From the NCBI GenBank assembly GCA_963662155.1, contig OY759261.1, positions 33,460,522 to 33,524,521 on the forward strand: 64,000 bases of DNA, given 5' to 3'. How positions within the stretch are numbered: position 1 is the first letter of the stretch; each line of letters starts with the position of its first letter. The notes beneath the pieces are model-generated. The model saw nothing but the letters and a program-made list of their open reading frames with translations, did not search any database and was not told the DNA's origin. The stretch is from Lamellibrachia columna (Eukaryota; Annelida; Polychaeta; Sabellida; Siboglinidae). The position numbers and the translations under genes are program-made. Shown one piece after another: positions 25,158 to 38,300 of the stretch.

Positions 25158-25385
25158 AAACAACTTAGGGTAAATCTCAAAATGCAATGTGACATAAGAA
25201 ACATATGTTTATTCGCAAAAATAATAAAATAAGGGATCAGCTGAAACAGTTAAGGGGTTATCTTTAATTATTTGAAATAGTGCCTTAATTGTTTCAGCTG
25301 ATCCCTTATTTTACTATTTCTGTGATTAACCTTAAGTTACAAATACAATATCACATTGCATTTTGAGATTTCCCCCAAGTTGTTT
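25158..25385. repeat. Foldback element with about 100-bp arms
   Basis: The left arm (25158-25255) and right arm (25282-25385) are inverted copies: AAACAACTT, AATCTCAAAATGCAATGTGA and AAGGGATCAGCTGAAACA all recur inverted. The loop is about 26 bp. One part of the arms (25190-25225) is diverged. It is likely a MITE or snap-back element directly right of the 67-bp array. Confidence 0.8.
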
Positions 25386-25689
25386 GGCTTTGGTTTATTT
25401 TACAATGTTGATGAAAGCATTTTTAATCTACTAGAATTTGTCATTATTAAAGTTGATAGTACGCCACATTAGGCCCTGATTTTCAATGCAATCCACACAA
25501 GCATGCCATGACAATAACACGATTTCACGTAACACCATCGTATTTTATTTTAACTAGTTGTTTCTGTCTTGTTATATAGTTTATGTTAATAATGCAATAC
25601 GTATTTAATTAGGAACACGAATAGGTTAGTGTAGTTGCTACATGATTGTATGCAACTATCGATATGAATATAGCGAACATGTTCTTCTG

Positions 25690-26240
25690 GTGTCATTCAA
25701 TGCACTGTTTTTCATTAATCAATGCACATGGTTGAGACAGCGATGCCATTAAATGTACTGGTTTTGAGACAGGTTTGCCGTTCAGTTAGAACAGGTTCTT
25801 AGCACACAAAACTAGTTTGACTGATCCGTTTGTGTTAAAAAACATAATGTTTGGTAAACATATGCTATGACAGGTGTTAAATAAGATAAAATATGGATCA
25901 CAAAAAGATTTCCTTTTTAGCCACTTGAAAACTTTTAATGCGTATATATTTGTGTTTTATTTGACTATGACAGGTGCTAAATAAGATAAGAGGTGGATTG
26001 TAACAAAAATGTTCCTGTTAGTCACTTGTACACTTTAATTGAGGACATGTGTGTATATTTATATTTTTAATTTTAATTTGTACATGTACTTTTATTCCAC
26101 GACAGGTGTGTTTGGTACACATGTGCTATGACAGGTGCTAAATAAGATAACTGGTGGATCGCAATTTTTTTTCACTTTTATGGGGGCATGACAGTGTGTT
26201 ATCAAAATGAGCTTATTCGACAGCCTGCATCATCAACACT
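25690..26240. repeat. Dispersed repeat X, copy 2, with GACAGGTGCTAAATAAGATA repeats
   Basis: 25690-25890 matches 19800-20030. Three decayed repeats with CTATGACAGGTG(C/T)TAAATAAGATAA follow at about 25865, 25965 and 26125. The right end (26203-26240) matches 21275-21310 (AAATGAGC...CATTCGACAGCC type sequence). Both copies of X thus have the same second flank, although a retrotransposon separates the two parts in copy 1. Confidence 0.7.
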
Positions 26241-26519
26241 GAATCAGGAATTATTTATTCAACATAAATTAAGAAACACAAAAACATACTATGAATATTA
26301 ACATAATTCATAAACATGAATGTTAATTGTATAGGTATGAAATCATGTCAGTCTGGGAGACTGCCACTAAGACAATAATTTAGTCACCAAAATGACAGCC
26401 ATGCAATAAAATTATAAATTAAACAAAAGAATTGAGTGAGGGATCAAAGACAAATAATTTGAACGTACTGCATGAGTATAGGCTTAAATAAAGTGTAAGA
26501 ATAAGGCAATCAATATATA

Positions 26520-27400
26520 ACATATATTATTATAATATGTGAGATGGTATGAAGAGGAAATCAGTTAGCAAACATTTAACAGCAATTAATTATCATATAA
26601 GTGGCAAATATAACAATTCTGGATATTACAATTTGAGCTATATTGTGACAAAAAAAATTATTTGGGTAGGTGCTGAAATATTGCAATTAGTGAGACTGAA
26701 TTTTATCTATGATCAAGGCGGAAGTGTTATTAATTACATGGACAATACTAAACCTGAGTGATTTCCTGGCAAGTTCAGTATTCGCTCTTTCAACATGTAT
26801 GTCATGTCGATTTCTTGTATAATGTGTATGAACATCCTCATTTTTTTTATAACTAACCTTGAAAAACATTCAGGTAAATTACCGTTTATATATCTATGAT
26901 AACATTTCAGTTATTGTAACCTAATAATGTCTGCGACCATTAAAATGTTAAGATGTTTGAATAATGGCTCTGTATATACATTATATCGGCTATTGATCAC
27001 TACTCTGATTGCTCTTTTTATGAGTTTCAAGATCCTATCATGTTGGATCCCCCAAGAAAGCAAACAGTAATTTATATGAGTGAGTACAAGTAAGTTCTAT
27101 AGTTTTACTAAAACATGCTGCGGTACAAATTGTTTAATTTTTCTTATAATGCCAATTGATCTTGAAATTTTATATGCTAGTTTATCAATATGATTTTTTC
27201 AATTAAAATGTTTTTTTTATTGTCAATCCTAAGAAGTTGAACTTATCAACACAATCTACAGGTGTGTCATTTATTTCAAGTTGGAATCTCAGAATTTTTT
27301 TGTGGGTGGTGAAAAATCATATATTTTGATTAATACTACGATGATTTGCTGTGTTCCTTTCAATTAAGCATAAACCATTAAATCCAGCTTCAGAACTGTT
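26520..27400 (-). pseudogene. Non-LTR retrotransposon 3' fragment (decayed)
   Basis: Minus-strand translation in pieces recovers the usual reverse transcriptase C-terminal order. This is DCVDKFNFLGLTI, then HIDKLAYKISRSIGIIRKIK, then INYCLLSWG and LIKRAIRVV, and finally a tail at 26687-26869 with HYTRNRHDIHVERA (the usual NTR..xx tail). Several frameshifts and stops separate the blocks. The polymerase catalytic motifs lie upstream and are missing. Confidence 0.75.
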
Positions 27401-27548
27401 TCCTGGGCTTGTATCTGCCAATTTGTTTGTACTAGTGAACTTGTATCAAAACTAGTCACGACGGATGACACTAATACAAGGCAAGACCTGATGTGCGGAT
27501 CAGCTTGAACAGAAGGCAGAATACTGGAAGGATTTAATAGTTACTTAC

Positions 27549-27632
27549 TTCAGTGACTTGAGAGATGTGTTCTTTGTCAGCCCAACACACAGTTGCCTCA
27601 CCAGGTGGACATCTAACGTTGAATGAGACAAG
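27549..27632 (-). CDS. NLR-like gene, LRR exon (type 1)
   Basis: An 84-bp minus-strand exon runs from the acceptor GTCTTCTTGCAG to the donor CTGAA|GTAAGT. In the phase set by the NACHT exon donor it reads one LRR: it starts LSHSTLDVHLVRQLC and ends with GLTKN and SLKSL. Joining to the NACHT exon makes the split codon AAC (Asn), giving CPVITLN-LSHS, a normal start of an NLR LRR domain. It would be the first LRR. Flanking unique sequence (27400-27850) shows nothing else. Main uncertainty: the exon is inferred across an intron of about 23 kb, and other LRR exons could be missed. Confidence 0.7.
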
Positions 27633-27851
27633 CTGCAAGAAGACACAATACAATAATTACCAGTTTGTTCCCCATTAGACAGCTCTAATTAGTTGATTGT
27701 TGATAAGATACATTTAAGTCTAGCAGTAATTGAAATTGTGTTTTTTGTTTTATACTGTGAGTAGCGTTTATATTATGTAGAAAAATATAATACTATCGTC
27801 TTAAAACGCTTGTTAGTGGAAAATTACCATAAAAATCAATGACTTTGTATT

Positions 27852-28069
27852 TACATGTACCACATACATACATACATGTACCACATACATACATGTACCA
27901 CATACATACATGTACCACATACATACATGTACCACATACCTACATGTACCACACACATACATGTACCACACACATACATGTACCACACACATACATGTAC
28001 CACATACATACATGTACCACAAACATACATGTACCACATACATACATGTACCACAAACATACATGTATG
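27852..28069. repeat. 18-bp tandem repeat, about 12 copies
   Basis: Units of ACATACATGTACCACATA type with few variants. The several Cys/Tyr/His/Thr-rich open frames on both strands follow from an 18-bp unit with no stops and are not genes. Confidence 0.97.
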
Positions 28070-28556
28070 GCATGTTCTTACGAAAAGAGGACAACTTGAT
28101 TTTTTCAACTTTCCAATTTCATAACATTGTAATGTAATAATACTGTACCAAAATGTTTTTTATAAAATTAGCTTTAGAAAAAAACTTAAAATAAAAATAT
28201 ATTGTTGCATTTTTATTTGCAAAAATACAATATAAAATCGTAACCATCCATCGTGTTGTTAACACTGGCACGTATGTACACTTCAACTTGAGGATCACGA
28301 CAACAAACCGTTTACACGGCACACCTTGATCGAATACTCACCCAATTGCTATCCACCTCTAAACAAGGGCTACATTTGTCGTGATCACAATGAAGTATTG
28401 ATGTGGTAGGGCGCATTATAATATAACTGTTACCACATCAGTTTTATAATATAATTATGTCATCAGTTTGATATAAGTTATACTTATGATATCTAACTAC
28501 ATGTTTTAAGTATCCTGCCAGTGTAAGTTCTGGGATGTGTTAGATAAGAGCCAAGG
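28070..28556. other. Intron, nothing recognised
   Basis: AT-rich sequence. A consensus donor (GTGAGT on minus at about 28337-28342) has no convincing matching acceptor or LRR-encoding frame. Confidence 0.45.
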
Positions 28557-28764
28557 CTTACATCTGCCAAGGTGTACATCTGCCAAGGCGTACATCTGCC
28601 AAGGTGTACGTCTGCCAAGGTGTACGTCTGCCAAGGTGTATATCTGCCAAGGTGTACACCTGCCAAGGTGTACATCTGCCAAGATGTACATCTGCCAAGG
28701 TGTACATCTGCCAAGTTGTACATCTGCCAAGGTGTACATCTGCCAAGATGTACACCTGCCAGAT
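28557..28764. repeat. 16-bp tandem repeat, about 13 copies
   Basis: Units of TACATCTGCCAAGGTG with scattered substitutions. Six-frame open reading frames here are repeat artefacts (16 bp, no stops). Confidence 0.97.
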
Positions 28765-29515
28765 CAAACTTTCTCACATACTATTCTACTGAAGCAACTT
28801 TGCTTTTGGTTGTTTTTTTTTTGTCGCAGGACAACGGTTTGAACCATAAATCTTAAAATAATCCAGTTAGTGCGTATGCAAGCATGTGTGCCAGCGTGTG
28901 TATGCATGCATGCATGCGTGCTTGCATGTGTGCATGTGTATGAAAAAAAGATCACTTCCATTTCAAATAACGAATATTCTCTTTAAGAAAAGGGTAAATT
29001 CGTTTTCAAATTATGATTGTTTTGCTTTATAAAAGGGTACTTGTTTCAAATGAAAAAATTTCTATTTCAAAAAGGCAAATTCTGTTTCATACGCATCTAA
29101 AAGGCAATGTCTTTGTCACAAAAAGGCCTATTTGTTTAAAATGTATTGTTACTATGCGAACGTTTAGTTATAATTGGTTATACAGAATCACAGTATGGTG
29201 CTGCTATTTACTGTGATCCTTTCATTTAAGCACCAGTAAATAGGCAATGTTTAAATGTAAATGTGTCCAAATATTAAATGAAGTTTATCAGTCCACATAC
29301 ATACTTTATAAAGGCAACTTGAGACTGAACATATTTTATGGTAAATAATGTATGTCAATGCTTTTATACTTTTATTATAATTGGTTATACAAAGTCACAT
29401 ATCTAAAAATCCACCTAATTAAACAATAAATTGCATATAAAAATTAGACTAAGAGTCAAAGTGTAAATTAATTTACTTAGCCAGCGAACACCACCACTGC
29501 ATTTATAAATTAAAC
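28765..29515. other. Low-complexity and unassigned sequence
   Basis: A TGCA/TGCG-rich microsatellite lies at about 28870-28940. Degenerate repeats containing AAAAGGCAAATTC-like words lie at about 28985-29120. No gene is recognised. Confidence 0.5.
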
Positions 29516-30414
29516 ATGAGCACTGTTAAAATGTCTGTGTTACAATTATTTGATTTTCAAATCATCAAGTTAACTTTAGGGAATATTAATGAAAAACAAA
29601 ACTCAACTTCACCATGCTATAAAAAAAATTCCAATTCATTACCAACACCCAGAGAAGCAAATGTATCTATGTTTGTTAGTTTTGTTCCACTAAATTCTAA
29701 TGATTACATTTCACTATTTAATATGCATTTTTTTTCAAAGTGCATGAAATTTTCAAGATGTTGTATCTAGTTCTGTTCGAGACATCAGTGATTTTAGCAA
29801 TGCTACACAAATAAGGGGTTGGATGTCTTTGGCTGCTGTGCCCGGGGAAGTTGTAGAACTAATTATGATTATGGTTAGTAGATGAAGTTGTACTTTTCTT
29901 ACTTTAAATTTAACATTATATATAGGGGTGTATTAAAATTGGAGACAAACAATCTCATATGGGCATCTTCCTTAGCAAGGAAAATATTCTACGGGTTACA
30001 ATGGGATATACATGTACGTTGTAAAAAGGTAATTTCCCACATAACTAAACCTCTTATGTATATAAGTAGCACATCTTTCAAAACAGGCATTTTTCCAGAT
30101 GAGATGAAAATGGCAAGTCATTCCTGTCAACAAGACTGTTGAAAACATGAAAAAACAGATACATGTTTTATTAATAATGAGGAAATAACTAATGCATTGA
30201 CAATAAAAAAAATCTTCAATTGGGTTGTTCATGTACTTGACAAAAGGTTTCGATAGTGTCAATAATTTACTATTACACATATTAGAAATGTATGGTATTT
30301 GTGGTATAGTACTTAAATGCAATCTGCCTGCATTGGTGATGTCAAATCAGATCTCTTAGAAGTAGTATGTGGCGTGACACAAGGTTCAGTAAACTGGACT
30401 GAAATTATTTTTGA

Positions 30415-30446
<32 letters not shown>

Positions 30447-30503
30447 GTATATATATATATATATATATATACATACATACATATATGTATGTATGTATGT
30501 ATG

Positions 30504-30598
<95 letters not shown>

Positions 30599-30745
30599 AA
30601 TGATTTGTCCAATGTGTATAGTATACTCCAATTTGCAATGTTCACAGATGACATTAATATATTCTATAGTGTTGATAGTCTAGAATTGCTTAGTAACATA
30701 ATTGGTCAGGAGGGTAATTCCGAGTTAAAGTGGAACTTTTTTTAC
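29516..30745 (+). pseudogene. Non-LTR retrotransposon reverse transcriptase fragment, plus strand
   Basis: Decayed but ordered reverse transcriptase blocks are present. These are ISHITKPLMYISSTSFKTG then FPDEMKMA (about 30035-30110), then LTKGFDSVNN with [11 protein letters not shown] (about 30230-30320), then the [15 protein letters not shown] block (about 30345-30390). YINDLSN and the catalytic-like FTDDINIF (normally FADD) follow at about 30595-30665. Several stops and frameshifts separate them. An AT microsatellite (30417-30598) splits the region exactly where the usual FLIYINDL motif sits. The C-terminal blocks expected after 30745 are not found here but do occur at 45541-46180. Confidence 0.8.
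30417..30598. repeat. (TA)n/(TATG)n microsatellite inside a reverse transcriptase remnant
   Basis: About 180 bp of TA with a short ACAT/ATGT section at 30471-30508. Long Ile-Tyr frames here are artefacts. Confidence 0.97.
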
Positions 30746-32380
30746 CAATAAATGAAATTACCAGTGCACAAAAATTGTTGATTGCATTGTATAGTAGTAT
30801 ATCCGAACTTCATAAAACCACATGAATATTACAATTTTATCATCATTTGCATCACCAAACTGACTGGTTGGAAACCATTTCTTTGTTAACACTGAGTCCG
30901 TATTTAATGTAAAATTATGACACAAATGGTTTATTAATAAAGTGTCATACTTGAACAAAATATGGTGTACTGGCTAGTACAGGGTTACTTCTTTGAAGTA
31001 GTGCTAATAATTCAGAGTTTTAAAAGAATCGTTTTTCAGAAAGTAGACTTTGCAATAACCTACTCTAGAAAAGGCCAATGCCACATCCATAAAAAAGTAA
31101 ATGTTTTGTTATTCTGATGACACTAACTTCTATTTGTTATATTTTAAATGTAAAAAAAATGTATGACCCAAATTAGCCCATTATGGACGTTTGACCATTA
31201 CGGATGTGGCATACAACTGTACTGGGATGCCACGTCCATAATGTCACTTAAATTTGTTTGTGTTTTACTCTCTGAAATTAATAATGTCATATGATGATGA
31301 TGATGTGACTTCCCTCATAGATGCCCTACTAGCCTTTTAGCATGTCATTGTGCAAAGGTCTGAGGAAGTCATTCACCAGCAGACAACACTTTGGATATAA
31401 AAGACAATGCGACATGTTCTTTCGTTGATAGTTAGAACATTCATTTAGCATAGAAGGAATTGAAAACCGAAGCTAAATATTGGAACATATACAGGACTGA
31501 TGTATATATTGTAGTGGTGAGTTTCAATGCACTGCTAACCGTGCAGAGTTGCACACATGGTCAACTGTCCATTATCGTTAAGCTTAAAGTGTGCGTTCAT
31601 TATTTTTACTCATAATTCAAAAGTTGGGCCCCTGGTACACAATGATGAAATGGTGTGATTGACTTATAAATCCTTGATGAAGTTGATGTTGGCTATATAC
31701 CTAGATACATAGGCATCAGACATGTAATATGGAGCTCCTCTAATTAATTTGATGAATTGCCAAAATCCTGTGTTTTCTCGCTTTGGGATGCCTCCAGCCT
31801 GACACTGGCTACAGCTACATTGTCATTGCATAAAGTTTGGGTACTAATTTCTATATATGTCATGTTCCAGCTTGATATCTAATTCTTATCTAGATACACT
31901 CATTGACCACATATGAGGTTAAAAAAATGGCTGAAGACATAAAACGGGACTCACTGAGATATAAAAATTAGACAAGGTGGTCCATTTTCATGAAATCATG
32001 TCTGAATTGAGACTTGAAATTCAGCACAGCCCCACCCTACCACCACAGCCCCACCCTACCACCACAGCCCCACCCTACCACCACAGGTATTCACTTCTAA
32101 AAGGAGCTTTTCATTTATATATGTGAGAGTCACGTGGGGAAATGTCTGAAAGTTGGGCGAGTTGGCACAGAATGCCCCAAATGTGGTCTGGTTCTATATA
32201 CTATAACATAATGATTTTGAGAAATTCACTCCTTTGCAAGTAACAATAATTATCAGTCTGTTCTTTTGATTAATTTAATAAAAGTATGGCTTCTTTTAGT
32301 AATCCGATTGCACATATTATAGACTTGAACTTGAACGAACCTGATTCATGATGAGCTAAATCATTTGATGAGGGGTTTGA
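30746..32380. other. Unassigned stretch left of the giant 42-bp array
   Basis: No gene is recognised. It holds a small MITE-like element (31077-31213), a nearby further copy of GCCACGTCCATAAT at about 31230, and three copies of a 19-bp unit (CCCCACCCTACCACCACAG) at about 32029-32087. Confidence 0.5.
31077..31213. mobile_element. Small MITE-like element
   Basis: The ends ATGCCACATCCATAA (about 31078) and TTACGGATGTGGCAT (31199-31213) are inverted repeats with one mismatch in 15 bp. They enclose about 107 bp without coding sequence. Related GCCACGTCCATAA words occur at about 31230 and on the far side of the 42-bp array at about 45432. The family is unknown. Confidence 0.45.
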
Positions 32381-35300
32381 ATGAAATATGCACAATTTAT
32401 TGATTATACTGCCCCATTGAACATATCTGTAGTACAGTTTGTTGACTATACTGCCCCACTGAACATGTGTATAGTTACGTTTGTTGACTACAAAGCCCCA
32501 CTAAACATGTTTGTAGTACAGTTTGTTGACTATACTGCCCCACTGAACATGTTTGTAGTACAGTTTGTTGACTACAAAGCCCCACTGAACATGTTTGTAG
32601 TACAGTTTATTGACTATACTGCCCCACTGAACATGTTTGTAGTACAGTTTATTGACTATACTGCCCCACTGAACATGTTTGTAGTACAGTTTATTGACTA
32701 TACTGCCCCACTGAACATGTTTGTTGTACAGTTTGTTGACTATACTGCCCCACTGAACATGTTTGTTGTACAGTTTGTTGACTATACTACCCCACTGAAC
32801 ATGTTTGTAGTACAGTTTGTTGACTATACTGCCCCACTGAACATGTTTGTAGTACAGTTTGTTGACTATACTGCCCCACTGAACATGTTTGTTGTACAGT
32901 TTGTTGACTATACTGCCCCACTGAACATGTTTGTAGTACAGTTTGTTGACTATACTGCCCCACTGAACATGTTTGTTGTACAGTTTGTTGACTATACTGC
33001 ACCTCTGAACATGTTTGTAGTACAGTTTGTTGACTATACTGCCCCACTGAACATGTTTGTAGTACAGTTTGTTGACTATACTGCCCCACTGAACATGTTT
33101 GTTGTACAGTTTGTTGACTATACTGCCCCACTGAACATGTTTGTTGTACAGTTTGTTGAATATACTACCCCACTGAACATGTTTGTAGTACAGTTTATTG
33201 ACTATACTGCCACACTGAATATGTTTGTAGTACAGTTTGTTGACTATACTGCCCCACTGAACATGTTTGTAGTACAGTTTGTTGACTACAAAGCCCCACT
33301 GAACATGTTTGTAGTACAGTTTATTGACTATACTGCCCCACTGAACATGTTTGTAGTACAGTTTATTGACTATACTGCCCCACTGAACATGTTTGTAGTA
33401 CAGTTTATTAACTATACTGCCACACTGAATATGTTTGTAGTACAGTTTATTGACTATACTGCCACACTGAATATGTTTGTAGTACAGTTTGTTGACTATA
33501 CTGCCCCACTGAACATGTTTGTAGTACAGTTTGTTGACTACAAAGCCCCACTGAACATGTTTGTAGTACAGTTTATTGACTATACTGCCCCACTGAACAT
33601 GTTTGTAGTACAGTTTATTGACTATACTGCCCCACTGAACATGTTTGTAGTACAGTTTATTGACTATACTGCCCCACTGAACATGTTTGTTGTACAGTTT
33701 GTTGACTATACTGCCCCACTGAACATGTTTGTTGTACAGTTTGTTGACTATACTACCCCACTGAACATGTTTGTAGTACAGTTTGTTGACTATACTGCCC
33801 CACTGAACATGTTTGTAGTACAGTTTGTTGACTATACTGCCCCACTGAACATGTTTGTTGTACAGTTTGTTGACTATACTGCCCCACTGAACATGTTTGT
33901 AGTACAGTTTGTTGACTATACTGCCCCACTGAACATGTTTGTTGTACAGTTTGTTGACTATACTGCCCCACTGAACATGTTTGTAGTACAGTTTGTTGAC
34001 TATACTGCCCCACTGAACATGTTTGTAGTACAGTTTGTTGACTATACTGCCCCACTGAACATGTTTGTTGTACAGTTTGTTGACTATACTGCCCCACTGA
34101 ACATGTTTGTAGTACAGTTTGTTGACTATACTGCCCCACTGAACATGTTTGTTGTACAGTTTGTTGACTATACTGCCCCACTGAACATGTTTGTAGTACA
34201 GTTTATTGACTATACTGCCCCACTGAACATGTTTGTAGTACAGTTTATTGACTATACTGCCCCACTGAATATGTTTGTAGTACAGTTTGTTGACTATACT
34301 GCCCCACTGAACATGTTTGTAGTTCAGTTTATTGACTATACTACCCCATTGAACATATTTGTGGTACAGTTTGTTGACTACAAAGCCCCACTAAACATGT
34401 TTGTAGTACAGTTTATTGACTATACTGCCCCACTGAATATGTTTGTAGTACAGTTTATTGACTATACTGCCACACTGAACATGTTTGTTGTACAGTTTGT
34501 TGAATATACTACCCCACTGAACATGTTTGTAGTACAGTTTATTGACTATACTGCCACACTGAATATGTTTGTAGTACAGTTTGTTGACTATACTGCCCCA
34601 CTGAACATGTTTGTAGTACAGTTTGTTGACTACAAAGCCCCACTGAACATGTTTGTAGTACAGTTTATTGACTATACTGCCCCACTGAACATGTTTGTAG
34701 TACAGTTTATTGACTATACTGCCCCACTGAACATGTTTGTAGTACAGTTTATTAACTATACTGCCACACTGAATATGTTTGTAGTACAGTTTATTGACTA
34801 TACTGCCACACTGAATATGTTTGTAGTACAGTTTGTTGACTATACTGCCCCACTGAACATGTTTGTAGTACAGTTTGTTGACTACAAAGCCCCACTGAAC
34901 ATGTTTGTAGTACAGTTTATTGACTATACTGCCCCACTGAACATGTTTGTAGTACAGTTTATTGACTATACTGCCCCACTGAACATGTTTGTAGTACAGT
35001 TTATTGACTATACTGCCCCACTGAACATGTTTGTTGTACAGTTTGTTGACTATACTGCCCCACTGAACATGTTTGTTGTACAGTTTGTTGACTATACTAC
35101 CCCACTGAACATGTTTGTAGTACAGTTTGTTGACTATACTGCCCCACTGAACATGTTTGTAGTACAGTTTGTTGACTATACTGCCCCACTGAACATGTTT
35201 GTTGTACAGTTTGTTGACTATACTGCCCCACTGAACATGTTTGTAGTACAGTTTGTTGACTATACTGCCCCACTGAACATGTTTGTTGTACAGTTTGTTG

Positions 35301-38300
35301 ACTATACTGCCCCACTGAACATGTTTGTAGTACAGTTTGTTGACTATACTGCCCCACTGAACATGTTTGTAGTACAGTTTGTTGACTATACTGCCCCACT
35401 GAACATGTTTGTTGTACAGTTTGTTGACTATACTGCCCCACTGAACATGTTTGTAGTACAGTTTGTTGACTATACTGCCCCACTGAACATGTTTGTTGTA
35501 CAGTTTGTTGACTATACTGCCCCACTGAACATGTTTATAGTACAGTTTATTGACTATACTGCCCCACTGAACATGTTTGTAGTACAGTTTATTGACTATA
35601 CTGCCCCACTGAATATGTTTGTAGTACAGTTTGTTGACTATACTGCCCCACTGAACATGTTTGTAGTACAGTTTATTGACTATACTACCCCACTGAACAT
35701 ATTTGTGGTACAGTTTGTTGACTACAAAGCCCCACTAAACATGTTTGTAGTACAGTTTATTGACTATACTGCCCCACTGAATATGTTTGTAGTACAGTTT
35801 ATTGACTATACTGCCACACTGAACATGTTTGTAGTACAGTTTATTGACTATACTGGCCCACTGAACATATTTGTAGTACAGTTTATTGACTATACTGCCC
35901 CACTGAACATGTTTGTAGTACAGTTAGTTGACTATACTGCCACACTGAACATGTTTGTAGTACAGTTTATTGACTATACTGCCCCACTGAATATGTTTGT
36001 AGTACAGTTTATTGACTATACTGCCCCACTGAACATGTATGTAGTACAGTTTGTTGACTATACTGCCCCACTGAATATGTTTGTAGTACAGTTTCTTGAC
36101 TATACTGCCACACTGAACATGTTTGTAGTACAGTTTATTGACTATACTGCCACACTGAATATGTTTGTAGTACAGTTTATTGACTATACTGCCACACTGA
36201 ACATGTTTGTAGTACAGTTTATTGACTATACTGCCCCACTGAACATGTTTGTAGAACAGTTTATTGACTATACTGCCCCACTGAACATGTTTGTAGAACA
36301 GTTTATTGACGATACTGCCCCACTGAACATGTTTGTAGTACAGTTTGTTGACTATACTGCCACACTGAACATGTTTGTAGTACAGTTTATTGACTATACT
36401 ACCCCACTGAACATGTTTGTAGTACAGTTTGTTGACTATACTACCACACTGAACTTGTTTGTAGTACAGTTTATTGACTATACTACCCCACTGAACATAT
36501 TTGTGGTACAGTTTGTTGACAACAAAGCCCCACTAAACATGTTTGTAGTACAGTTTATTGACTATACTGCCCCACTGAATATGTTTGTAGTACAGTTTAT
36601 TGACTATACTGCCCCACTGAATATGTTTGTAGTACAGTTTATTGACTATACTGCCACACTGAACATGTTTGTTGTACAGTTTATTGACTATACTGCCCCA
36701 CTGAACATGTTTGTTGTACAGTTTGTTGACTATACTGCCCCACTGAACATGTTTGTAGTACAGTTTATTGACTAAACTGCCCCACTGAACATGTTTGTAG
36801 TACAGTTTATTGACTATACTGCCCCACTGAATATGTTTGTAGTACAGTTTGTTGACTATACTGCCCCACTGAACATGTTTGTAGTACAGTTTATTGACTA
36901 TATTACCCCACTGAACATATTTGTGGTACAGTTTGTTGACTACAAAGCCCCACTAAACATGTTTGTAGTACAGTTTATTGACTATACTGCCCCACTGAAT
37001 ATGTTTGTAGTACAGTTTATTGACTATACTGCCACACTGAACATGTTTGTAGTACAGTTTATTGACTATACTGCCTCACTGAACATATTTGTAGTACAGT
37101 TTATTGACTATACTGCCCCACTGAACATGTTTGTAGTACAGTTTGTTGACTATACTGCCACACTGAACATGTTTGTAGTACAGTTTATTGACTATACTGC
37201 CCCACTGAATATGTTTGTAGTACAGTTTATTGACTATACCGCCCCACTGAACATGTATGTAGTACAGTTTGTTGACTATACTGCCCCACTGAATATGTTT
37301 GTAGTACAGTTTATTGAATATACTACCCCAATGAACATGTTTGTAGTACAGTTTCTTGACTATACTGCCCCACTGAACATGTTTGTAGTACAGTTTATTG
37401 ACTATACTACCCCACTGAACATGTTTGTAGTACAGCTTGTTGACTATACTGCCACACTGAACATGTTTGTTGTACAGTTTATTGACTATACTACCCCACT
37501 AAACATGTTTGTAGTACAGTTTATTGATTATACTACCCCACTGAACATATTTGTGGTACAGTTTGTTGACTACAAAGCCCCACTAAACATGTTTGTAGTA
37601 CAGTTTATTGACTATACTGCCCCACTGAATATGTTTGTAGTACAGTTTATTGACTACTGCCCCACTGAATATGTTTGTAGTACAGTTTATTGACTATACT
37701 GCCACACTGAACATGTTTGTTGTACAGTTTATTGACTATACTGCCCCACTGAACATGTTTGTAGTACAGTTTATTGACTATACTGCCCCACTGAACATGT
37801 TTGTTGTACAGTTTGTTGACTATACTGCCCCACTGAACATGTTTGTAGTACAGTTTATTGACTATACTACCCCACTGAACATGTTTGTAGTACAGTTTGT
37901 TGACTATACTACCACACTGAACATGTTTGTAGTACAGTTTATTGACTATACTACCCCACTAAACATGTTTGTAGTACAGTTTATTGACTATACTACCCCA
38001 CTGAACATATTTGTGGTACAGTTTGTTGACTACAAAGCCCCACTAAACATGTTTGTAGTACAGTTTATTGACTATACTGCCCCACTGAATATGTTTGTAG
38101 TACAGTTTATTGACTATACTGCCCCACTGAATATGTTTGTAGTACAGTTTATTGACTATACATCCACACTGAACATGTTTGTTGTACAGTTTATTGACTA
38201 TACTGCCCCACTGAACATGTTTGTTGTACAGTTTGTTGACTATACTGCCCCACTGAACATGTTTGTAGTACAGTTTATTGACTATACTGCCCCACTGAAC

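Noticed and set aside
27813..28137. Cys/Tyr/His-rich open frames on both strands
   Set aside because: Products of an 18-bp tandem repeat without stops; the same applies to the 16-bp repeat at 28493-28856.
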